Positions 1-5,747 are shown, counted from the stretch's first letter. The stretch: 6,110 nucleotides of DNA from Deltaproteobacteria bacterium (GCA_016844545.1 JAENJC010000100.1:1-6110), one strand, 5' to 3'. The notes: a model not told the origin generated them from the sequence alone. Numbers and translations are program-made.

Positions 1-359
1 CCCTCATGGTTGTTGATGAAGGCGGCAATCTGGTCGGAATCATCACCATGTCCCACATTCTGAAGGCTATAATGCCCTTCTACATGGAGATGGCCCACCT
101 GTCGGAGTTTGCATGGGATGGGCTCTTTGAGCGGATGTGTCACAAGATAGAAAACAGGCTTGTATCGGATTTCATGGAGAGGAAGGTAATAACTGTTGAC
201 CCCGATGCAAACATCTTTGAAATAAGCGAACGGATGCTGAAAAGCAGGGTAAGAAGACTGCCTGTAGTGGAAAAGGACAAGGTCATCGGGATAGTATACA
301 GGAAAGAGCTGTTCTTCAAGATCGTGGAGACGATGTTGGACAAAGAAGGCTGCAGGTGA
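1..359 (+). CDS. CBS-domain protein, C-terminal part (5' end outside window)
   Basis: The frame is open from the window edge (first full codon at 3) to a TGA at 357-359, so the gene is truncated here. About 118 residues are visible. They include the end of one CBS motif (VVDEGGNLVGIITMSHIL), a helical linker of roughly 30 residues, and a complete-looking second CBS motif (VSDFM...VRRLPVVEKDKVIGIVYRKELF, about residues 53-106 counted from the ATG at 6). Paired CBS motifs form a Bateman module that usually binds adenosine nucleotides and controls an attached or partner protein. In this family the ribose is normally held by a T/S-x-x-D signature after the GI(I/V) strand. Here the first motif reads TMSH and the second YRKE, so both copies have lost it and the ligand may differ or be absent. 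No membrane segment is visible in this part. The stop overlaps the next gene by 4 bp, so regulation of that permease is a reasonable inference. The full domain content upstream is unknown. Confidence 0.85.
   Translation, partial: LMVVDEGGNLVGIITMSHILKAIMPFYMEMAHLSEFAWDGLFERMCHKIENRLVSDFMERKVITVDPDANIFEISERMLKSRVRRLPVVEKDKVIGIVYRKELFFKIVETMLDKEGCR
342..349 (+). promoter_or_regulatory. Ribosome binding site for the permease GTG start
   Basis: The purine run AAAGAAGG lies inside the last codons of the CBS gene, 6 nt before the GTG at 356. This spacing supports GTG at 356 as the true start and the 4-bp GTGA stop/start overlap, an arrangement typical of translational coupling. Confidence 0.6.
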
Positions 360-1687
360 CCGAGCTCTATATAGGAACTACTATATTCATTCTCAGTTAT
401 ATAGCCATTGTCTCTGAGAGGATTCATAAGACCATCATCGCCATAGTTGGCGCATCGGCCATGCTCCTCTTCAAGATACTGGAACAGAGAGAGGCTTTTT
501 TCAGCGAAGAGTTCGGGATTGATTACAACGTCATATTCCTCCTTATTGGGATGATGATCATAATAAACATCATGAAAGATACAGGCGTATTCGAGTGGAT
601 AGCCATAAAGGCGGCCAAATTTGCAAAAGGTGAACCGATACGAATCATGGTGACCTTATCGGTAGTAACTGCATTCCTATCTGCCTTTCTCGACAATGTT
701 ACTACGGTCCTCCTCATCGCCCCTGTAACCCTCCTCATCTGCGATGCCTTGGAGATAGAGCCTGTACCGTTTCTTATCACTGAAGCAATAGCATCAAACA
801 TAGGCGGAACCGCCACCCTCATCGGAGACCCGCCGAACATAATGATAGCCAGCAAGGCGAAGCTGGAGTTCATGGACTTTATCTATAATCTAACCCCGAT
901 AATTATAATTGTAATGGTTGCTTACATATTCACCGTAAAATGGATGTTCAAAAAATCCTTAACAGTGAAGCCTGAATTAAAGGCAAGGATTATGGAGATG
1001 AAGGAGTCCGAGGCGTCCGAGGCTATCACAGATCCTGCCCTTACCAGAAAATCTCTTTTTGTTTTAGCTCTTACAGTACTTGGCTTCCTGTTTCACAGCC
1101 AGCTAGGATTTGAGCCGGCAACAATCGCCCTCTCAGGCGCAGGGCTCCTTCTCCTCGTTGCAGGTAAGGAGCCTAACGATATCCTCGAAAAGATAGAGTG
1201 GACCACCCTCTTCTTCTTTATGGGCCTCTTTATCATGGTCGGTGGTGTGGTAAAGGTTGGGCTCATAAAGATCCTTGCGGAACAGGCGCTGAACCTTACA
1301 CAGGGGAACATGTTTGCCACATCCATGTTGGTCCTCTGGTTTTCGGCCTTCGCTTCTGCAATAATCGACAATATCCCATACGTTGCCACCATGAACCCGC
1401 TCATCATAGACATGGCAAAAGGGCTCTGGCCAAATGTTTCAGACCCTGTAGCCCTGGTGCATACACCGGCATTAATGCCGGTATGGTGGTCACTTGCCCT
1501 TGGGGCATGTCTCGGCGGGAACGGCACTCTAATCGGGGCATCTGCAAATGTGGTAGTGGCAGGGATGGCGGAGAAGGCGGGGAAGAAGATAACATTCATG
1601 CAGTTCACAAAATATGGAATGCCCCTGATGATAGAGTCCGTGATAATCTGTACTTTCTATATCTGGATAAGATACTATATATTCTAA
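356..1687 (+). CDS. ArsB/NhaD-superfamily (SLC13/CitMHS-like) ion permease
   Basis: A 443-residue, strongly hydrophobic integral membrane protein, a usual length for the ArsB/NhaD/citrate-transporter superfamily. The two-fold repeat of that fold is visible. The first half has LDN (112-114) followed by NIGGTATLIGDPPN (148-161); the second half has IDN (337-339) followed by CLGGNGTLIGASAN (385-398). In this superfamily such paired loops line the substrate and cation site in the inner membrane. A charged cytoplasmic-looking stretch (about 197-231) separates the halves. The substrate cannot be read from the sequence. Family members include Na+/H+ antiporters (NhaD), arsenite permeases (ArsB) and anion carriers, and no arsenic-resistance genes are nearby. 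The GTG start overlaps the stop of the CBS gene and has a ribosome binding site at 342-349. The partner CBS protein may gate or tune it. The fold is confident; the substrate is open. Confidence 0.9.
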   Translation: MTELYIGTTIFILSYIAIVSERIHKTIIAIVGASAMLLFKILEQREAFFSEEFGIDYNVIFLLIGMMIIINIMKDTGVFEWIAIKAAKFAKGEPIRIMVTLSVVTAFLSAFLDNVTTVLLIAPVTLLICDALEIEPVPFLITEAIASNIGGTATLIGDPPNIMIASKAKLEFMDFIYNLTPIIIIVMVAYIFTVKWMFKKSLTVKPELKARIMEMKESEASEAITDPALTRKSLFVLALTVLGFLFHSQLGFEPATIALSGAGLLLLVAGKEPNDILEKIEWTTLFFFMGLFIMVGGVVKVGLIKILAEQALNLTQGNMFATSMLVLWFSAFASAIIDNIPYVATMNPLIIDMAKGLWPNVSDPVALVHTPALMPVWWSLALGACLGGNGTLIGASANVVVAGMAEKAGKKITFMQFTKYGMPLMIESVIICTFYIWIRYYIF

Positions 1688-1717
1688 CCGCAAAGGCACA
1701 AAGGGCGCAAAGCTTTT

Positions 1718-1726
1718 TTATCCACA
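1718..1726 (+). promoter_or_regulatory. Consensus DnaA-box word, left arm of repeat
   Basis: TTATCCACA matches the classical DnaA box exactly. It lies in the left terminal inverted repeat of the intergenic element. It may be a coincidence of the repeat sequence, because no origin genes (dnaA, dnaN, parAB) are nearby. Confidence 0.3.
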
Positions 1727-1805
1727 GATTTCACAGATTACGCAGATTAAAGCTCTTAAAATCTGCGGTCATCTGCGTCGCTTAGAAGCGCCTACTTTTG
1801 GAATC

Positions 1806-1814
1806 TGTGGATAA
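1806..1814 (-). promoter_or_regulatory. Consensus DnaA-box word, right arm of repeat
   Basis: TGTGGATAA is the exact reverse complement of TTATCCACA, giving a second DnaA-box word in opposite orientation, about 80 bp from the first. It is the mirror copy in the right terminal inverted repeat. Binding is unproven. Confidence 0.3.
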
Positions 1815-1856
1815 ATAGCTCTTCTCATCCTCTGTGCCTGCTTCAAAACGTTTATT

Positions 1857-2933
1857 ATGATTAACAGACGAAAAACTCGACAGATCTCCATAGGCAATAT
1901 CAAGATCGGCGGGGATGCCCCTATCTCCGTCCAGTCCATGACCAACACAAAGACCCATGACGTCAACGCCACAGTCTCCCAGATAAAGGGACTTGAAGAG
2001 GCAGGTTGTGAACTTATTCGTGTTGCCGTATTGGATAAAAGGGACGCTGAGGCCATTGATAAGATTAAGGCACAGATAGGCATACCTCTTATTGCAGATA
2101 TCCACTTCAATCACGAACTTGCCCTGGAGTCGATCAAAAGAGGGGTTGATGCCCTCAGGATAAATCCCGGGAACATAGGCGAGAGATGGAAGATTGAGGC
2201 CGTTGTTAATGCCTGCAAGGACAAGGGGATACCTATTCGCATAGGTGTGAACGCAGGCTCTCTTGAAGAAGACATCCTTGAGAAATACGGTTATCCGACA
2301 TCGGAAGGGATGGTTGAGAGCGCCCTGCGGCACATCGCCATTCTGGAGGAGCTTGATTTTCATGATATAAAGGTATCACTCAAGGCCTCCGATGTGCCGA
2401 GGACCGTAGAAGCGTACAGGTTACTGTCGCAAAAGGTTGACTGTCCTTTGCACTTAGGCATTACAGAGGCAGGGACATCTTTTTCAGGCGCCATCAAATC
2501 ATCAGTCGGCCTTGGCATATTGCTGTCCGAAGGGATAGGAGATACCTTAAGGGTCTCTCTTACTGCGGATCCTGTTGAAGAGGTAAAGGTAGGGTTTGAG
2601 ATATTGAAGGCCCTTCAGCTCCGGCGCAAGGGAGTAAACATCATATCCTGCCCCACCTGCGGGAGGATGCAGATAGACCTGATTAGGCTTGCCAAAGAGG
2701 TGGAAGACAGGCTCTCCCATATAAAGGCCTCTCTCAATGTCTCCATCCTAGGATGCATCGTGAACGGGATTGGAGAGGCAAAAGAGGCGGATGTGGGGAT
2801 AGCAGGAGGAAAAGGCCAGGGGCTCCTTTTTAGAAAGGGCGAAGTCATTGGAAAGATAAAAGAAGAAGAGCTGGCCGATGCCCTGGTGGCAGAGGTTGAG
2901 AAGATGGCGAGAGAAATAGAAGTGAAGGCATAA
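1857..2933 (+). CDS. ispG: 4-hydroxy-3-methylbut-2-en-1-yl diphosphate synthase (IspG/GcpE)
   Basis: This cytoplasmic iron-sulfur enzyme performs the penultimate step of the MEP isoprenoid pathway: reductive opening of 2-C-methyl-D-erythritol 2,4-cyclodiphosphate to HMBPP, using flavodoxin or ferredoxin electrons. The 358-residue protein has the bacterial two-domain form. An N-terminal TIM barrel contains GGDAPISVQSMTNT (18-31), ADIHFNHELAL (80-90), RINPGNIG (101-108) and GITEAG (201-206). A C-terminal ferredoxin-like domain carries the [4Fe-4S] ligands C265 and C268 (CPTCGR), C300 and E307 (GCIVNGIGEA). These line up with E. coli C270, C273, C305 and E312 at a constant offset of 5. All key residues are present and the length is normal. 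The ATG at 1857 gives the expected family N-terminus, but no Shine-Dalgarno sequence precedes it and the palindromic repeat ends about 17 bp upstream. I see no convincing promoter. The product is certain; only the means of expression is unclear. Confidence 0.97.
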   Translation: MINRRKTRQISIGNIKIGGDAPISVQSMTNTKTHDVNATVSQIKGLEEAGCELIRVAVLDKRDAEAIDKIKAQIGIPLIADIHFNHELALESIKRGVDALRINPGNIGERWKIEAVVNACKDKGIPIRIGVNAGSLEEDILEKYGYPTSEGMVESALRHIAILEELDFHDIKVSLKASDVPRTVEAYRLLSQKVDCPLHLGITEAGTSFSGAIKSSVGLGILLSEGIGDTLRVSLTADPVEEVKVGFEILKALQLRRKGVNIISCPTCGRMQIDLIRLAKEVEDRLSHIKASLNVSILGCIVNGIGEAKEADVGIAGGKGQGLLFRKGEVIGKIKEEELADALVAEVEKMAREIEVKA

Positions 2934-2946
2934 TAAAACAGAGTCG

Positions 2947-2986
2947 AAAAAATAGCTGCAGTGTCCCTCGGCCCTCGCGCACAGCT
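2947..2986 (-). terminator. Probable intrinsic terminator of the MshEN-REC gene
   Basis: Read on the minus strand just after the stop of the regulator gene, AGCTG (2986-2982) pairs with CAGCT (2958-2954). The loop is GC-rich and has a possible inner GTG/CAC pairing. One A, then six T, follow (2952-2947). In the plus direction no T-run follows the hairpin, so it fits the minus-strand gene better than ispG. The stem is short and imperfect, which limits confidence. Confidence 0.5.
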
Positions 2987-2994
2987 TAATCAAA

Positions 2995-3834
2995 TCAATA
3001 GTAACGATGCTCGGAAAACTGGAAGGCCCTTTTGACCCTTGCGACAAGTGTGATCTCATTGACTGGCTTGGTTATATAGTCGAAGAACCCTTTTTCAAAA
3101 GCCTTCATTTCCTCTTCAGCATTGATGGCGGTGCCGGTTACTAGTATTACAGGAATCTGCCGTGTCTCTGGTGAGTTCCTGAGAGCGCCCAGAAGGGCAT
3201 ATCCATCTAATTTTGGCATCTCCTTGTCTGCAACTATCACACGCGGCTTTTCTGAAATAGCCTTCCTGTATCCGTCCATACCGTCTGTTGCCACAATGAC
3301 CCTGTATCCATTATTCTTCAGTATTTCGCGGAAGACATTACAGGTCAGATTATCATCATCAACAACAAGAACCGTCTTCTCAGAGGTAAGATTAGGCTCC
3401 TTGCCTATATAATGCTTGCAGATGGCGGCATGAATATTTTTTTTTGTTGCGATGTAAATGTGTATCTTCCAACCTTTACTTGCAGCAATATTCCCTACTA
3501 CTCTGGTCTCCGTCGGGTCAGCCATAGCCAGCGAAAGGTTATTGTCCTCCACTTTCAGAGGAAAAAGGAAGTTCTGAATGGCGACCTCCAAAGGGATCAA
3601 TTTCTTCAGTTCTTCAGGTATCTCAAGCTTGGAAAAATTGTTCACCGTCTCGCAGTTATACTGGACAGCAAGGGCATCTGCCAGCTCCTCTCCTGTAACA
3701 AGCCCCATATCCTCCAGCAGCTCTCCAAGCCTCCTGTTATGGGCTTGAGCTAGGAAAAGAGTACGTTCAACGGTTTTTTCTGTAACGATACCCTTCTCGA
3801 CAAATATATCTCCGAGCTTCTTCCTGTTCCCCAT
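2995..3834 (-). CDS. Response-regulator-type protein: MshEN/T2SSE_N domain fused to a receiver (REC) domain
   Basis: A 279-residue soluble protein with two parts. Residues 1-145 match the N-terminal domain of GspE/PilB/MshE ATPases. Two consecutive motifs of the RLGxxLxxxG...L..AL..Q type occur at 6-29 (KLGDIFVEKG) and 35-58 (RLGELLEDMG...LADALAVQ), followed by the second lobe with LSLAMADPTE (100-109). In MshE this motif pair binds cyclic di-GMP. Here the second copy is canonical, whereas the first has A29 in place of the terminal Gln and F11 at a usual Leu position. Residues 153-279 form a complete receiver domain with acidic pair D159/D160, phospho-acceptor D203 (VADKEMPKLDG), T233 and K256, so it should be phosphorylatable. 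No DNA-binding, ATPase or enzymatic output domain is present, so it probably acts through protein contacts. It converges on ispG and diverges from proS, with its own promoter and terminator candidates. No partner kinase is in the window. GGTGGTG (3846-3840) upstream of the ATG can serve as ribosome binding site. Confidence 0.88.
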   Translation of the reverse strand: MGNRKKLGDIFVEKGIVTEKTVERTLFLAQAHNRRLGELLEDMGLVTGEELADALAVQYNCETVNNFSKLEIPEELKKLIPLEVAIQNFLFPLKVEDNNLSLAMADPTETRVVGNIAASKGWKIHIYIATKKNIHAAICKHYIGKEPNLTSEKTVLVVDDDNLTCNVFREILKNNGYRVIVATDGMDGYRKAISEKPRVIVADKEMPKLDGYALLGALRNSPETRQIPVILVTGTAINAEEEMKAFEKGFFDYITKPVNEITLVARVKRAFQFSEHRYY

Positions 3835-3858
3835 AATTCACCACCCATTCTTAAGGGC

Positions 3859-3893
3859 TTCCGACTCTCCGTAAAAAACAACCCGAGTCAGAA
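3859..3893 (-). other. Leader hairpin upstream of the MshEN-REC gene
   Basis: On the minus strand TTCTGACTC (3893-3885) pairs with GAGTCGGAA (3867-3859), a 9-bp stem around a 17-nt loop. One pair is a G.U wobble that forms only in the minus-strand transcript; on the plus strand it would be a C-A mismatch. The hairpin lies between the promoter candidate and the ribosome binding site, so it would be in the 5' untranslated region. It does not resemble a cyclic-di-GMP riboswitch that I recognise, and no T-run follows it. A post-transcriptional role is inference. Confidence 0.4.
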
Positions 3894-3915
3894 TAGACAG
3901 CTTTATTTAAATTTG

Positions 3916-3945
3916 ATACTACACATTTAGCGGGTCGCTTGTCAA
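3916..3945 (-). promoter_or_regulatory. Sigma-70-type promoter candidate for the MshEN-REC gene
   Basis: On the minus strand a perfect -35 hexamer TTGACA (3945-3940) is followed after 18 bp by TAGTAT (3921-3916), 4 of 6 matches to TATAAT and preceded by TG. It would give a leader of roughly 75 nt. An 11-bp palindrome GCTTG-T-CAAGC (3937-3947) covers the -35. Confidence 0.5.
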
Positions 3946-3960
3946 GCCAAGCTTTAATAA

Positions 3961-3973
3961 GGTTTAATAAACC
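3961..3973. other. Small palindrome between the divergent promoters
   Basis: GGTTTA-A-TAAACC is a perfect 6+6 palindrome located between the two opposing -35 boxes. Its TTTAATAA core is repeated directly 10 bp upstream (3953-3960 and 3963-3970). The position and helical-turn spacing would suit a regulator site, but no regulator is identified. Confidence 0.25.
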
Positions 3974-3975
3974 CC

Positions 3976-4004
3976 TTGCAATCCTGACTCCTCTATCAGA
4001 TAAT
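3976..4004 (+). promoter_or_regulatory. Sigma-70-type promoter candidate for proS
   Basis: TTGCAA (3976-3981; 4 of 6 matches to TTGACA) is followed after 17 bp by GATAAT (3999-4004; 5 of 6 matches to TATAAT). The predicted start would be near 4011, giving a short leader that contains the proS ribosome binding site. Confidence 0.5.
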
Positions 4005-4025
4005 TGTCCTCCATAATTTCTTTGC

Positions 4026-4031
4026 AAGGAG
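4026..4031 (+). promoter_or_regulatory. Strong Shine-Dalgarno site of proS
   Basis: AAGGAG lies 6 nt before the ATG at 4038. It fixes the start codon and agrees with the expected ProRS N-terminus. Confidence 0.8.
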
Positions 4032-4037
4032 ATAGAT

Positions 4038-5747
4038 ATGCGCTTTTCACATATGTTAATACCAACACTAAAAGAGACACCCTCCGATGCCGAGGTCACA
4101 AGCCACAAGCTTATGCTTAGGGCAGGGATGATAAGGAAGGTGGCTGCGGGGATATACAACTACCTCCCTTTAGGCCTAAAGACGATCAAGAAGGTAGAAA
4201 AAATAGTAAGGGAGGAGATGAATCGTGCGGGAGCCCAGGAGGTACTTATGCCTGTGGTGGTCCCTGCAGAGCTCTGGCAGGAGTCTAAACGCTGGGATTT
4301 TTACGGGAAGGAGCTTCTTCGAATCAAGGACAGGCACGAGAGGGAGTTCTGCCTTGGCCCGACCCACGAGGAGGTCATAACAGACATGGTGAGGGGGGAG
4401 GTCCGTTCCTACCGTCAGCTCCCGCTAAACCTATATCAGATACAGACAAAGTTCAGGGATGAGATAAGGCCCAGGTTCGGCCTGATGCGCGGCAGGGAGT
4501 TCATCATGAAGGACGCCTATTCCTTCCATGCCACAGAGGAGAGCGCTGAGGCAGAGTATAAGAACATGTATGATACCTACTGCCGGATATTTACGAGGTG
4601 CGGACTCAAATTCAGGGCAGTTGAGGCCGACACAGGCTCCATTGGAGGGAGCTTCTCCCACGAGTTCATGGTACTGGCCGAGTCTGGCGAGGACGCCATA
4701 GCGTCCTGTGACTCGTGTAATTATGCCGCCAATGTTGAAAAAGCAGTAGCCAGAAGCAAGAGGTACCCTCCAGAGGAAAGAGAGGCAGAAAGTCTGGTTC
4801 AGAGGGTTGAGACCCCCGGGAAGAAGAGCGTTGAAGATGTCACCGCATTTTTAAAGATTGGTTCGAACAGGCTTGTAAAGACCCTGATATTCAAGGCCGA
4901 TGAGAGGATAGTAGCAGCCCTTGTCAGGGGAGATCACGAGATAAATGAGATAAAGCTGAAGAACATTCTCAATGCCACGGAGATAACTCTTGCAGACCAG
5001 GCAACTGTAGAAAGGATGACAAAGGCCCCTTCTGGTTTTGCAGGTCCGGTCGGTCTTTCAGGGGTCGAAATTTATGCAGACCATGCAGTTGAGCACATGA
5101 CCAACTTTGTAGTTGGCGGAAATGAGAAGGATATACACCTCACAAATGTTAATCCCACAAGGGACTTTACAGTTAAAGGATTTTACGACCTTAGAAATGT
5201 CATTGTAGGCGACCACTGCCCAAGGTGCGACGGCAGGCTCGAACTGCACAGAGGAATAGAAGTAGGCCACATATTCAAGCTTGGGATCAAATACAGCGAG
5301 GCGATGAAGGCCACCTTCCTTGATGAAAAAGGGACCGATAATCTGATGATAATGGGTTGCTACGGGATAGGCATAGGCAGGACGGCAGCAGCAGCCATAG
5401 AGCAGGGTAACGATGCGAACGGGATCATATGGCCGATACCAATTGCACCTTTCCAGGTAATCATTTCAGCCTTAAACATAAAGGAGGAGCAGATAAAGCA
5501 GGCGGCGGAGTCAATCTACAAGTCACTTTCCGATGCGGGCATTGAAGTACTTCTCGATGACAGGGATGAGCGGGCCGGATCCATGTTCAAGGATGCGGAC
5601 CTTATAGGTATACCGCTTAGAATAAATGTCGGGGCAAAGGGCCTGAAGGACGGGAATGTGGAGCTGAAACTTAGAAAGAACCCTGAGATAAGCGTTGTAA
5701 AGCTGGATGATATAGTTAAGAGGGTCATGGAGGCAGTGGCGGCGTAG
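4038..5747 (+). CDS. proS: Prolyl-tRNA synthetase, bacterial type with editing insertion
   Basis: This cytoplasmic class II aminoacyl-tRNA synthetase charges tRNA-Pro with proline. Its 569 residues match the usual bacterial (ProS type 1) length. The catalytic core is visible: LMLRAGMIRKVAAGIYNYLP (25-44), GPTHEE (107-112), motif 2 RFGLMRGREFIMKDAYSF (146-163), and motif 3 in GCYGIGIGRTAAAAIEQ (440-456). Between motifs 2 and 3 lies the INS/YbaK-like editing domain (about 224-407), which clears mischarged Ala-tRNA-Pro. It includes the conserved lysine in NRLVKTLIF (277-285) and RGIEVGHIFKLG (405-416). Two CxxC pairs frame this insertion (CDSC 224-227 and CPRC 394-397), suggesting a structural metal site. 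The C-terminal anticodon-binding domain (about 470-569) includes LLDDRDERAGSMFKDADLIG (505-524). Nothing is missing. The gene has its own promoter candidate and a strong ribosome binding site, and an unknown open frame follows after 24 bp. Confidence 0.98.
   Translation: MRFSHMLIPTLKETPSDAEVTSHKLMLRAGMIRKVAAGIYNYLPLGLKTIKKVEKIVREEMNRAGAQEVLMPVVVPAELWQESKRWDFYGKELLRIKDRHEREFCLGPTHEEVITDMVRGEVRSYRQLPLNLYQIQTKFRDEIRPRFGLMRGREFIMKDAYSFHATEESAEAEYKNMYDTYCRIFTRCGLKFRAVEADTGSIGGSFSHEFMVLAESGEDAIASCDSCNYAANVEKAVARSKRYPPEEREAESLVQRVETPGKKSVEDVTAFLKIGSNRLVKTLIFKADERIVAALVRGDHEINEIKLKNILNATEITLADQATVERMTKAPSGFAGPVGLSGVEIYADHAVEHMTNFVVGGNEKDIHLTNVNPTRDFTVKGFYDLRNVIVGDHCPRCDGRLELHRGIEVGHIFKLGIKYSEAMKATFLDEKGTDNLMIMGCYGIGIGRTAAAAIEQGNDANGIIWPIPIAPFQVIISALNIKEEQIKQAAESIYKSLSDAGIEVLLDDRDERAGSMFKDADLIGIPLRINVGAKGLKDGNVELKLRKNPEISVVKLDDIVKRVMEAVAA

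Larger units (their letters stand above)
1686..1840. repeat. Degenerate palindromic intergenic repeat element
   Basis: This gene-free stretch begins at the permease stop codon and is almost wholly repetitive. The left side has three CAAAG units (1691, 1699, 1708; steps of 8 and 9 bp), then TTTATCCACAGATT (1717-1730) continuing into CAGATT-type units at 9-bp steps (ACAGATT 1724, ACAGATT 1733, GCAGATT 1742). The right side mirrors this with ATCTGCG (1761 and 1771) and AATCTGTGGATAAA (1802-1815), a perfect 14-bp inverted repeat of 1717-1730. The match extends imperfectly outward (AGCT at 1711 and 1817; GGCACAAAG versus CTCTGTGCC). CGCAGATT (1741-1748) also pairs with AATCTGCG (1760-1767), and CGCTT/AAGCG (1779-1790) makes a small hairpin. 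Very similar strings recur as dispersed intergenic repeats in many unrelated environmental bacteria, as I recall; this was not checked. No transposase is encoded, so it resembles a non-autonomous or REP/MITE-like relic. Exact ends are uncertain. Confidence 0.75.

Noticed and set aside
1093..1608. 171-residue minus-strand frame opposite the permease
   Set aside because: It is antisense to conserved transporter motifs and has a composition rich in Ala, Pro, Thr, Met and Arg, typical of an antisense shadow.
1691..1748. CRISPR-like array from the short regular repeats
   Set aside because: The units are only 5-7 bp at 8-9 bp steps with no spacers of CRISPR length and no cas genes.
1741..1767. CGCAGATT/AATCTGCG hairpin as a terminator for the permease
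   Set aside because: No T-run follows the stem, and the pairing is better explained as part of the mirrored repeat units.
1198..1785. 195-residue plus-strand frame overlapping the permease
   Set aside because: It lies almost wholly within the permease gene in another frame, its translation is rich in His, Cys, Arg and Gly with no domain, and its tail reads into the repeat. It is a shadow.
1718..1814. Replication origin at the paired DnaA-box words
   Set aside because: There are only two boxes, both explained by the repeat arms. No AT-rich unwinding region or origin-associated genes are present.
2229..2248. Small hairpin inside ispG (ACCTAT-TCGC-ATAGGT)
   Set aside because: A 6-bp perfect stem is expected by chance in several kilobases, and the codons belong to a conserved part of IspG.
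1782..2363. 193-residue minus-strand frame opposite the start of ispG
   Set aside because: It is antisense to well-conserved ispG codons and its end lies in the repeat element. No motif and no credible start site are visible.
3835..3930. c-di-GMP riboswitch in the leader of the MshEN-REC gene
   Set aside because: The functional link was tempting, but the leader shows only one simple hairpin and none of the conserved sequence I would expect of known GEMM riboswitches.
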